NCBI GenBank assembly: GCA_016748015.1
Contig: JAAOMT010000183.1
Span: 379,313-443,312 of the forward strand
Length of the DNA stretch: 64,000 nucleotides
Direction: 5' to 3'
Source of the DNA: Geosiphon pyriformis
Taxonomy: Eukaryota > Glomeromycota > Glomeromycetes > Archaeosporales > Geosiphonaceae
Shown here: positions 1 through 11,845 of the stretch, one piece after another
How the letters are laid out: each line of letters begins with the position of its first letter
Position numbering within the stretch: position 1 is the first letter of the stretch
Notes under the pieces: model-generated
Seen by the model: the letters and a program-made list of their open reading frames with translations, nothing else
Told to the model about the DNA's origin: nothing
The model's database searches: none
Translations under genes and position numbers: made by a program

Positions 1-33
<33 letters not shown>

Positions 34-2442
34 AACTTTGTTTAACATTTAAATCATTGTGAAAAAAAAATTTTCAATTATTAAAAATTAAGAAATATCT
101 AAATCGAAATCAAAACCTTTTTGAACTAGTCCAAAGTTTCAAATTTTAATATGGTTAATAATAAAGTTAAAGAAATCTACCTTCATTACCTATTTTTAGG
201 TCATTAAGGAAAAAATTTATTAGAACTTTTTGAATTAGTGTTTCCATATAATAGAAAAATTTAAACATTAAAGATAATAGTTAACCTTATTAAAATCATT
301 ATTTTCAATTAAAAAGATAGTACAAATATTTTTAATATTTTGATTATTATCTATAAAATTATAATGAAAGGATTTTTAAAGATAAAATATACGATACTAG
401 ACTCATTAAAATTAAGTTGTTTCAAGATAATATTGTTTCTCTATTTTTTTAATTTTTGATAATGCTTTTTATGGTTATTAAAAACGTGATTTTTGTTATA
501 GTTGAAAAAAAAAACCCCCTCATTTATTATTGTTTTCAAAGTTTCAAGTCAAATGTCACATTAAAAATTTGTTTAAATAAATAATTTTTTGATCTTCCCA
601 AACAAATATACCAACAAAAGTTTATCTTTATTGTTTTTATTTTGTTATCTTATTATTTAATTTATTATTTTTTAAAAAATTTCTTTACCAATGATATGAC
701 TCTAAATTTTTTCTAATAATAAACGTTTAAGCCTCTTTGTCAAATAATCATAAATAGCGTAAAATTTATTTATTTATTTTGATTTGATTTAAATGAAAAT
801 TAAAATATTATCTTTCGTTTCAAACTATTTAAAAAATATTAATATTTCCCAATGAGTTTGTTTCAAGGTTTTTTCGTTTCATCTACATTTATCAAAATTT
901 AAATACATGGGTGACAACAAACATCCAATTTTGTCAAAAATCAAATGCGTGTATAACAGCTAAGTGATATTCTGATTTGGTTCTTTATTCGTACATATAT
1001 AACAAAATAATTAATTGTTCCGTCGGTCCGGTATATCTTATTTCCGATTTCAATTTCCGAATCTTGATATCAACAAAGGTGAATCAGCACGTTCATTCAA
1101 AGGTTATTTCGAGCGTAAATATATTTGAAAATGTTCTATTACTTTTTACTCACTTTCCTCCTTCAATATATGGATAATCCTCTGATAATATGCAAAAATA
1201 TGCAAAATATCGATCTAATTTCCAGATAAATCTTTTGATTTACCATTTTTCCCCTCTTTTTTATATGTTGCACAAAAATTCTAACCTGAAAAGTGCTTAC
1301 ATTGAAAATTTCTTTGCATATTTTTTTCAAAGATTTTATAATCTTTTTTTTGCTTAGAAAATTGAGTTACACATTACTGAAAGGTGTAACGAGTTCAGGT
1401 AATTCTAACCTGAAAAGTGCTTACATTGAAAGTTTCTTTGCATATTTTTTTCCAAGGTGTAACGAGTTTGATTATCAATTATTTCATAATTTTTTCTTTT
1501 TTGTCAAGATTCTTGTCAATAAATAATATTATTTATGTAAAGTATTTATTTAAAATTTTATATATATTAGGTTTAAAAAGATTGATTTCTCAAGAATTAA
1601 TTTTTAAAAAATATTTATTGTTTTAATCAAAAAATAAAATAATCTGTTTACATTCTTTATATATACATTAATTTTTGTTATTTTTTAACACTTGCTATTA
1701 TATAAAATAATAATAATAATAATAATAATTATACATATATATAATATTTATTTTTATTTATTTTAAAAATTATTTAATTTTAATAAAAATCAAGAAAAAT
1801 GATATAAATTTAAATTTAACAAAATATACAAAACATAATTATAATTCTAAAACAAAAAAATTAATTTTTTTATTGCTAAATATTTTATTTTACAGCTTTG
1901 AACGAGCTTTTTTTCATAATAATAATAATAATAATAATAATAATTAAATATAATTTTATAATTGATAATTCTTGTTCTTACATTTTTTAACAGTTTTCAA
2001 TTGTAAAAAATTTTAAAATTTATAAAACCAGTTTAAAATATTTAATTTTAATTCTCTATTAAAATTTAATTTTAATTGTCTATTAATTTTAGATTTAAAA
2101 TTATCAAAATTTGAAATTAAATAATATTTTTAAGTAAATAAGAAAATAATCAATTATTTTATTTATTTCATTAATTGATCTATTACAAATTTTTATTTCT
2201 ATTGCAAAATTTTTATAAAAACTATTAATACAAAAAATAATGTCATTTGAGCAAACCAAATTAAAATTAAATATATATTAAATATGTTTAATGGTTTAGT
2301 CTATATTTGATTTTTGCCAAGTTATCATAATCTTATGTGAGGATCTCTTAAAATCTAAATTTGGACGAACTGTCTTGCCTTTCGAAAGACTAATTAATAA
2401 TTTAGATATATATACATATGTAAATGTACAGGATTTTTCTAT
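1..2442. other. A+T-rich intergenic region, no gene recognised
   Basis: The window opens with a run of about 30 T. The rest is A/T-rich sequence with no coding pattern I can support. It holds two short AAT-type microsatellites (about 1,706-1,730 and 1,918-1,945) and a local duplication at 1,277-1,470. The stretch 1,000-1,260 is less A+T-biased than its surroundings and could be a promoter or leader of something undetected, but no exon could be assembled. Confidence 0.6.
1277..1470. repeat. Local direct duplication, spacing 124 bp
   Basis: A block of about 52 bp beginning AATTCTAACCTGAAAAGTGC occurs at 1,277 and again at 1,401 with few differences. A second short block, AAGGTGTAACGAGTT, occurs at 1,381 and again at about 1,455. 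The order suggests a tandem duplication with later deletion in the second copy. Confidence 0.75.
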
Positions 2443-2652
2443 TTGTCTAATATTACAGAAAACGAGTTAAGATCATGGAATGATAAAAAAAAGATTGAAA
2501 CTGTGCATGAGAGAACGGGAAATCTTAAATATCATAAACGAAAAAAAGTCGAAAGAAAGAAATTGTTGAAGCTTATAAGACTTGAATTAAAACTTATCTG
2601 TGCTGGATTTTTCAGCTTTATGAGGAAGGGTCTTAATTTAAAAGTTATTTGA
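2443..2652 (+). other. Lysine-rich open stretch, possible exon fragment
   Basis: An open frame of about 65 codons, rich in Lys, Arg and Glu, begins directly after a good splice-acceptor-like sequence (TTTGTCTAATATTACAG) and has no ATG near its start. It ends about 50 bp from the stop codon of the kinase gene on the other strand. It could be a terminal exon or a gene remnant. I do not recognise the protein and no upstream exon was found. Confidence 0.2.
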
Positions 2653-2701
2653 TAATGAGTATAAAATTTCAACTTATTTCCCAAACCTTTTTGGGCTTTT
2701 T

Positions 2702-5700
2702 TTAATTGTCACCAAGCCATTCCATTAGCTTCTCTTTGAGTAGGGAAATCTTTAACGGTTGCGAGAGAATATCATTCATGCCACTCTCGAAACATTTATT
2801 TCGAGTGTACACACTCGCAGATGGAGTTAATCCAATAATAGGAATTTCAGATCCCATAGCACGAATAGCTTTAGTTGTGTCAAAGCCTGACATTATTGGC
2901 TATGAGAGAAAGGATTGGGGATTTCAATAAAGGTGCAAGAAACTTGGGTGAATGATCAATCAATCAGGCAAATGAACAAATTTACCATGTTGACATCCAT
3001 TAGGATTAACGCTACTCTGCTTTGTTTTTTGAGGATATCGGCAGAGTTGAAGGAGGTGCCGAGTTCTCCTTGCATAATGTTAACGGCTTCTTGGCCATTG
3101 GTAGCGCATAGCGTTTGGTAGCCTAATTTGCTGAGGTCACGTTGAGTGATCTAATTATGAAGGAAAATATATTCAAACACTTTTATTTTGGCATGCCAAA
3201 AAGAAAACCTTGGACAAACTGACCTTCAAATTAATGTTATTATATTGCTAAAAACCGAAATACACTTTATAATTGTAAGTCTGTATCAAAAATAAAAAAT
3301 CTGAATATATGAAAATCTACATACCACACACAAAATACACTTTGATTGTGAGACGTTTCGAGTTCGAGATTTAAAAGATAGCTCAGAACGGGTTGATTCA
3401 CTGATTTCACTAGGAGCGGGTCTCTTGCTCGATGGATTTGGTGATATTGATCTTGTCAATATTGTTGGTAGCTCTTCAAAGGAAAAATGGGTTGATAATA
3501 TAGTCGAATCCTCCTGCACCGTACTAATTTCAGTTTTATCGATTTCTTCGAGTTCAGCGTGTACATTTCTAATTATGGGAGACTCTGAGCTGCTATAAAA
3601 TTTTGGTCTATCATAATGATCAGAATCTTTCATACGAAATCGACTAAATGAAAATCCGAGCGGTTGGGGTTCATCCATCTTTGCTGAATAAAAAATTTCC
3701 ATATTTTCCAAACAATTTAATAATCGTCGCTGCATGATAGGCTTGCAAAGTGCTGCGGTATGGCCCCCGATTTTTTTAATTAATTCATTGCCTAGAGCAC
3801 GACCTTCCACTGACCAAAATACGAATAATCCGATAGCTAAGCTGTCTTTTCCACAAATGGATTGAAATTCTTTTGCAGTCGTTAATACTTGATCAGCATT
3901 TCTTTCACCAACATTAAAAAAAACTACATCGCATGGCGAGCAGCGGTATCGTTCATGCCAAGCTTTTGTGGCTATTACCGCCTTGGAGCCATCTTCAAAT
4001 GCCTCAACTTTTTGAACGCCTGAGCTAAGCATTGCTACCAAAGCAGATCGAGAGGTTTCAATCGGATCAATGACAACGATCTTCTTCGATTTTACTGTGG
4101 GTGGTATAACTAAAAGTCTTTCAATAGATGCCATTTGAGTAGATGATGTTGGAGACGTTCCATCAAATGCAAGAAATTCTAGATTCCAAGTGAACCAGAA
4201 GCGACTGCCTTTTACTAAATTACTCTCAACTCCTACATCGCCTCCGTTAATAGTTACTAAATATTTGCATATAGATAGACCTAAGCCAGTGCCTTCTTGG
4301 CACCTATGTATTGAGGGGTCACCTTGTGCAAAACTTTCCCAAATATCTTTAATGAAATTTGGATGGATTCTGACGAACATTATCAAAAGTTAATAGGATG
4401 TCAGTCACTAAAACCTCCCTTTAAAACATTAAAATTCAAATGCATTTTACCCGATTCCTGTATCAGTTAATTCAAACATTAAAGTTTGTTTTTGGAAAAT
4501 ATTCGGTTCGGCGGCCTTGACTTGAGCATTGCCAGATGGCATTAAAGAAATTTTAAGTGATATTTCTCCAGTCTCGGTAAATTTCACCCTAAAAAAGTCT
4601 TAACAATCTTTAATAAAGAAAACTATAAAATTCAATATCAATAAAGATTCAAAAACTTACGAGTTTGATAACAAGTTTATTATTATTTGTTGCAATCTGT
4701 AATTGACAAAGCCAAATTGATTTAAAATTTAATGTGATCAAATTTCAATCAAAAATCCATTTACCTTTCTGGATCGGATTTCACATATTTTGGCAATTCA
4801 TTCGGTTGCTCACAGAGCAACACTAATTCAATTTTTTTGCTACCAGCACGTTCGCCAAAAATTTCGACTGTTTTTTCCACGAGGTCAAATAAATCAAAGG
4901 TTCGATTTTTGAGGGTGACTTTGTGAGCTTCAAGTTTTGCCGCATCCAAAATATCATTTATAATGGAAAGAACTACATCAGAAGCATGAGTCATTATCTG
5001 AACCATATCCTTTTGATCAGGAGTGAGGCGTGTATCCTCGAAAGCAGATAAAACACCAATGATCGCCCCCAAAGGTGTGCGCAATTCTAAAAAGCGTTAG
5101 AATTCTTAGGACATTAATTTATTTGACGAGATTTTTGAAATTCTCTTTGAACATACCATGTGAAATGTTGGCGAGAATTTGACTTTTAGCCTTATTAATG
5201 GCTGTGGCCGCTTCCATTTGTATCTCACGTTTGAGTTTTTCTTCGGAAAGCTTGGAATGAGTAATGGCTAAACTGATTTGATTTGAAACCTGTTGCAGGA
5301 ACATTTTTTCAGAATCAGACCAGGTCTCGTCGGGTTTTCGATGAGCGAAAATCCAGCCCCAGAAAGAAGAATTCAGGCGAATAGCGACGGACACTGAGGA
5401 CACAGATTGATGAAGTATTTGGGAAAAATGATTTATGTGGCTTTTGATTTCAAGATCGAGAAAATCGCTCTTGATATCACCTCTATTTACGAGTGGAACT
5501 GATATGCCTTTTACCGGAGCTAATGGGTCAGGTACAAGTTGAGTAAAAGATGGCAAAAATGAAGAAAAAGGGCGGGTAGATGAATCAATCTCTGGTGATC
5601 CAGTCAATTGATCGGCCGATATTTCTTGATCGTCACCAACTGCTTCGCAAGGAACTTTTGTGCCCACTAAAGCCTGCATTTCTGGGTAATAAGCCGAAAC

Positions 5701-8700
5701 AGCTAAAATTTTGGCCAAGCCTTTATTTATTGGATCACTGACGATGATAAGTACCGAATGGCAATTGAGTATTTGATTGATTTCTTTAACTGCCATTGAT
5801 AAGATTTCTTGAATATTTAATCCGGATCGAATTTTATTGCTAATAGAAAATAGTAGCTGCTGCGTTTGATTTTGGTGTAAGTTTTGAGTGATCAGTGCAT
5901 GACGTAAATTGAAAAGTTTGATGTTAGCTCGTACACGAGCGATTAATTCACGTTTGTTAAAGGGCTTGATCAAATAATCATCAGCACCTTCATTCAGTCC
6001 TTAAAATTAACCCAAAATGGTTAGATATTAATGTGAAATTAAAAGGGTCTTGATTTATTACACACCTTCCACGCTCGCTTCTTCACCTGCTCTTGCGGAT
6101 AAGAAAATCACAAGAATGGTTCGAGTAGTTGGATCGGAGCGTAGAATTTTTAATAGCTCAAAGGCATTCATGTGGGGCATCATGATATCTGTTTTAGCCA
6201 AATTAGACCACATAAAATTTTCTTTTTAAGAAATTCCAAAAAATGTGACAACTTAAAAACGATATAATTGATAAATATACCGGTTAACACAAGATTTGGT
6301 TTGAATTCCCCCTCATTAATAATCGTTAGCGCATGAAGGCCATCACATGCACAACAAACCTCAAATTCGGTTTTGAGAATATTAGCGAGATAGTTTCTGA
6401 AGTGTAAGGTATTAGATTCCCGAGGAAAATCGGTTAGCAGGAAAACAAGGCCATACATGATAATTGTGATAAAAAATTTTAATTGCTACCTCATATCATT
6501 ATTATCCCCAACTATAAGAACTCTATAAAGTTCTTTTGGAGAGGCAATAGACAACGTCTTTAGGTATTCCATTGCTTTTTTGGGATCATCATCGTCTTCG
6601 AGTCTTGAGTGTAAATCATGGAATTCATGTTTCCTCACATTCCATTGTTGAGTTTCTTCTAAATATAAATCAATATTTTTGGGCAGCTGGTTGTCCCAAG
6701 ATGAGGTTATCTGAAGTTTGTCATTTGAGCTTAGCTCATTCTTGTTGATAACATAATTCTCAGGTAAATGATCGCTTCCGGTTGGGATCCAAATTTGAAA
6801 CGTAGTACCGACTCCGACTTGTGAAGTTACTTTAATATCTCCTCCATGTTTTTTTATTGATTCTTTGACAAAAGCAAGTCCAATGCCACCACCTTCATAA
6901 CTCCGTGATGATTGCGATTCAATTTGATAGAAATTTCGGAAAAGATTTTTAAGTTGTGATTTTGCAATTCCAACACCTTTCATACAAGAAATTTGAAATA
7001 TTAGGGAAAGTTCATTGGGTTATTAGAATTTATTAAAAAATCGCGTGAATAAAATAGAGAGCAAGAACCTGTATCGGTAAATTCAACAAAAATGACTTCA
7101 CCACTTTCATTTTTACCGGGGTAAAGACGTATAGTGACTCCTCCCTTCCATGTGTATTTAAAAGCGTTCGAGCCTATATTCAAGCAGAGATATGACAAAA
7201 GCTATAATTATTTTGAAGATATTGTAGCCACACAAATTTAAAGCTAGAAATAGAATCTTGCATAAATTGAGTATGATCTTTTCGTATAAGTCTAGATCAA
7301 GATAAACTTTGCGTTTTAATTGAATTTCTAAGACTTCATCGAGTGGTATGTCGATTTTAAACTTCAATCCAAATGATTCAGCCATGCTTTCAAAGTTGTA
7401 GGCCAACTCCCTGGTGAGCTTTGCGATATTTGTTTCGCGATAACGGACTGCCCCGTGGCCCGCTTCCATTTTTGAGAGCTTGAAAATTGGAAAGAGTTAG
7501 AATAATCATTGATTGATAAGAATATTATTGAATTGTGAATCACCCACCTGTAAAAGATTGTTCACCAATTTGAGCAACCGTCTGGCATTGCGTTGAATCA
7601 TTTGTAAATTGTAAATAATCGGAGATGCCGGTTTACACGCGGTGATGGTATCTTCAAGCGGAGCTAATATTAACGTCAGCGGGGCTAATAATTGAAAAGT
7701 CAAAATGTTTAAAATAGAAAACTAAAAAATAAACGTCAATATCCCATTATTACTTTTCAATTCATGACTAATATTTTGGAAGAACATGATCTTTTGACGA
7801 TTAAGATCAGCCAAGATTTTTGCTTGGTTTCTTTCTTCTTCACGTGATTTTCCGTTTGTTAGACTCAAGCTCATATGACGAACCACTAGCTGAGAAACAG
7901 AGGGAGCGAATATCAGAATGGAAAAATAGTTTTTGGTTGTTGAAAGCTCTTGCAGCTACAGACCTGGCAAAACCTCAAGTAATCTTGGTCAAACATGCGA
8001 TGTCGATTAAGCCCACATATTAGAACAGCAGTCATTATATTTTTGCCAGCGAAAGATATGGATACGGGAAAAAGGACTGCTTGAAATTCATCGGCAAATG
8101 TGATGCCAACATGATGATTGGTTCTGATTACTTTCTCTATAGGCCATGTAGTGAGATTGGACGAGAAAGGAAAATTATCAAGATTTGGTGACAGTATATT
8201 ATCTTTGACTGTCGATGATTCTGGTCGGGAAAGTTTTTGGGCGGTGTGACTAGTCTTTGATTCACTATTAACCTTTAGTGAATCTTCCATAGCATCAGTA
8301 ACATCAAGAATATCAGGTGTGTTGAGGAGATAATCAGGTAGAGTTCTTTTAGAATCCCCTAAAACGAATTTTATATCTTCAACTCCATCTTCATTAGATT
8401 GGGCGAGTAAATTTTCATCGAAGGTTGTCGCAGTTAAACGAACTTTATAGCCTTGATTTTTTTCATCCGTTTGATTTTTTTCGATAAGGTAAATCAAGGC
8501 ATATGGGATGTCAGCGGTATGAGCCCGAAGAACATTTGTGACCAAATGACAAGAACCTTCGACCGATTTCGCAACTTTATTGTGATGTAATTTAAATTTT
8601 GATTATGTTAAGGGTAAAGTATTTTCTATAGGTCCAATCAATTACATACCCGGAGTTCGATTTCCTAATTCGCCCAAAGTTTTGAGACGACGTACAGATA

Positions 8701-9712
8701 AGACCTTTTGTGTTGTTTCATAGCCTACAGAGATAAACCCGGCAAGTTCTTTATCATCGGGGAATACTGGGCTATAAGTAAAAGAAAAGTGGCACTCTTC
8801 ATTATATCCAGCCCTCGGCAAATAAATTATCATATCGTTCCAAAATATTCCTTTTCCCGTCAATGAAACCCTAATACATGTAATAAATCATATGGCGTTT
8901 AAAATTGAGATATTAAAAAATTTGAGAAATAAAAATGAATTTACCCCTCAAACATCGGTCCAAATTGCTGCCATTCATCCTGCCAAACTTCTTGTGCTGG
9001 TCTCCCCATTGCTGAAGGAAGAGAAATTGACAAATATCATTAGAAATTTGAACAATTCAATCCATAGTTGACATATTGACAAAAAAGAAATTTGAACAAA
9101 TGTAAAAAATGAGAGGCAAGAGATATTTCGCTTACCACGCGGGTGTTTATCCCCCAGGCAAGATCCAGCCTCTAAAAATTTCAATCAGGGAATAAAAATC
9201 ATCCTTTAATTGGAAGATTTAATTCATATTTTTCCAAACTGAGGGGGAATTTTTCAATACTTACCTTGATTATATATTGTCAATTTTTGAGGCCCAATGT
9301 ACAGTACAATAGGAATCATGCTGTCAAGACATAGTTTCTAAATGATAAACAAAATAGATAATTAAAATTTCTTTAGTCACAAAAATGTAATTAGTATTCA
9401 TTTTTAGTGATTTTGAATGAAGATGTTAGGGCCGAAATTTTCGGCCATTTGATTTCAATTGTCCCAATTGATGTGAATAATAACGATTGATTATTAATTT
9501 ATCTTCCTCAAAACCTTTTAGATTTCCAGGAGTTAAAGCTATTAATACCCCTATTTACGCACCACAATTGAAATCAAAGATTTAGGCCAGTTATCAATAC
9601 CACCTAGTTGTGTTGCTGACCAGTCGAAAGAATAGACATACTCGGCAACAGATAGTTCATCTTGATAAATATTTAAAATTTCCTCATTTGATTCACTTTT
9701 GCTTAAGGACAT
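2702..9712 (-). CDS. Dual-module hybrid sensor histidine kinase, 21 exons, 1,749 aa
   Basis: Soluble two-component phosphorelay sensor; no membrane segment or signal peptide seen. Exons (descending): 9712-9563, 9337-9265, 9171-9136, 9011-8945, 8870-8650, 8574-7964, 7889-7754, 7684-7548, 7478-7262, 7173-7069, 6976-6490, 6396-6281, 6188-6066, 5999-5157, 5086-4765, 4696-4661, 4588-4451, 4369-3325, 3247-3224, 3150-2986, 2899-2702. They sum to 5,250 nt with all phases matching. Residues 25-185: PAS-like domain with the DWSATQLGG signature. 190-400: GAF. 424-480: HisKA with His428 in NISHELK. 490-735: HATPase with N box NLCSNAFKYT and G box EGGGIGLA. 738-850: receiver 1, acceptor Asp786, Lys838. 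870-1075: second GAF. 1103-1165: second HisKA, His1107 in NISHELRTP. 1165-1330: second HATPase (INLLSNS, TDTGIG, EGTGLGLS). 1368-1495: pseudoreceiver. 1618-1749: terminal receiver, Asp1681. The first ATG precedes the PAS directly. Dual hybrid kinases are known from early-diverging fungi; ligand and output are unknown. Intactness among dead transposons suggests purifying selection. Confidence 0.93.
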
Positions 9713-11845
9713 TTATGAATAGATTAATTAATTACTAAATAAATTTTTTTTTAATGTTTCAGATATTCATAGAAAAAAACGATTTTTTAAATAATTTAAT
9801 TAAAAGTAATTTACCGACTCTTTAAAATTGAAAAACTTTTTTACCAAATAAAGTTTTATTGGAATAATAATCTTCTGACCACAAACTTTTTTATTTTTTT
9901 AATAAATAGTCTGCAAAATGTTTTAAAGTGAAAGATATGCTTGTACCTTTAGGATTTACCAAAAACCTGCAAGAATTAAAGAGAAAAAAGGAGCATTTTT
10001 CATTTATGCATGGATACACAAATTAATGCATTTGTACTAACCGCGGGAAATACTGATTAATGCAAGATTGTATAATATTGTGTGGTCAATTTTTTTGGAA
10101 AGTAGTAATATTATAAAGTTTTTGGGAAAAGTTGCAATGTGTGAAATTTGAATGAAATTTTAAACAACGAGGTGTTAGCAAAACATATATAAGGAGAAAA
10201 ACCAAAGTAGCTTTCGAATTAGTGAAATTTATTCATGTGGAATAGCTTCCAATATTTACCATTTTCAAGAGTTGAAATTTTGCCAAAATTATTTAAATCT
10301 AGAAAAAATTAATTTGTCTTAAATCACAATCGCAATAAAAACGTATTTTGGGAACCTTTTATTTTTAATTATCGTTTTGAGAATCTTTATAAAACCTCTT
10401 TAACCCATTTTTAGAGTGACCCACACCGGTGGTCGAACATAAAAGATAATAAAACAAGTCGAGGAAAGCTAACCATAAAAATCCTAGACTTTATGTACAT
10501 GTATTAGATGAATTTTTAGTCATACGGAAAAGTCTATCCCAGACTATGTAATTTTAAGAGAGATGAGTAATTGAATTCTTTCCTCCACGAATTGTTAATT
10601 GTGAAGAAATTTGAATTAGAAAATTATTAAACGAAATAGCAAAGAGCAATGAAAAAAACAAAAATCGACAGATGAGAAGTAAAGTACAGAAATAAGTCAT
10701 TATCTAAAGACTTCCCCTCCCAAGATTGAATAGAATAATTAGCTCTAGTGATCAAAAACGGCTGATGGGGTGTTAAAATTTTCATTATTCTAATTGGATA
10801 TTCTTTGGTTATTGGATCAGCTCATGTAACTTCTCTATTAAAAATGAAAAATTCTTCAACAAAATCGATGACAAAAATATCATTGAGAAATTTATTTGGC
10901 TCCTATCATTTCGAACATGAAAATATTAGGTGCTTTGAATTCAAAGGTCATTATTTATCCTTTTTATATGCTTCTATTCGCCTTTTAGATTAGGATCAAT
11001 TTCTAGCTCATACCTATATTACACATGGTTCAAATTAATTTTTAGTTAGATATTTTTAAAAGTTTCAACAGAAATGTTGTTTCATGAATCCTAATTTCCC
11101 ATATTTCGGTTTGAACCCTTTTTAGGTATCGAATTTTTGAGTTAAAATTAAAAGCAGTGACATTTTTTAAAGTTGAACTATTTAATGAAAAAAAAAAACT
11201 TTTACAACCTAATCATCCTTTTCGATAATTATTTTTATGGACTTTTTAATTGCAAAATCAGAAAAGTTCAAAGTGATTCTACAATCAAAATCAAACGGGA
11301 AATTGATGTGATTTTACCAAGTGGTCATTCAGACCACAGTGAAAAAAAATATTGAAGCAATTTTGATATCATTTGATAAGAAAATTGCTCAAGAGAAGCC
11401 TCAGAGGAATACAATACTGTTGAAGAAATATCTTATTAAACCCCAAAAACGAATATTGGACAAACATATATATAATCGGTTTGAAAAATTCCCTGTTAAG
11501 AATATGAAGAAGATTGTCATGACTGAAATCTTGAAACATAACAAATAGCTACGATAAGGCCTTTAATGTGATCCATTGAAAAATTGCAAAAAACGTTCCA
11601 GAGGTATTTGACACGAAAAAATTAATATATAATGCACTGCCAGAACGCGAGGATATAAGTTGATTTCATTAATTGAAATATTGAAAATATTCTTTTCATT
11701 TATTTTTAAAAAATCTACAAAATTCAAAATTAGAAGTCTCCACTTTATAAATTTCTCATTCAACTCTTCAGTATTCTTTAAATCGTAACCCTCATACTTA
11801 AACAATTCACAATCAAATTCATAAGCTCTCATCTATTTTTGCCTT
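9713..11845. other. Upstream region of the kinase gene; fragments only
   Basis: This presumably holds the kinase promoter, since the gene reads leftward from 9,712. No clear TATA element or other factor site could be assigned. Short open stretches at 10,805-10,993 (+), 11,173-11,548 (+, two overlapping frames, Lys-rich) and 11,563-11,832 (-) look protein-like in parts but match nothing I recognise and lack connecting exons. A 6-bp inverted repeat (GTGGTC, 5-bp loop, GACCAC) lies at about 11,320-11,337. I treat the stretch as intergenic with possible gene relics. Confidence 0.4.

Noticed and set aside
1-30. Poly-T run at the window start as a LINE or mRNA tail
   Set aside because: No element 3' end could be recognised next to it, and simple A/T runs are common here.
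4190-4393. Plus-strand open frame over the kinase gene
   Set aside because: Shadow of the long minus-strand exon 4,369-3,325, which has clear ATPase and receiver motifs.
6180-6458. Open frame read as a separate 92-aa protein
   Set aside because: It is one kinase exon (6,396-6,281) plus flanking intron sequence. The real protein continues through the splice that creates Asp786.
8975-9184. Open frame with LEAGSCLGDKHPRG
   Set aside because: Only 9,171-9,136 is exon; the rest is intron. The exon fits the PAS domain of the kinase.
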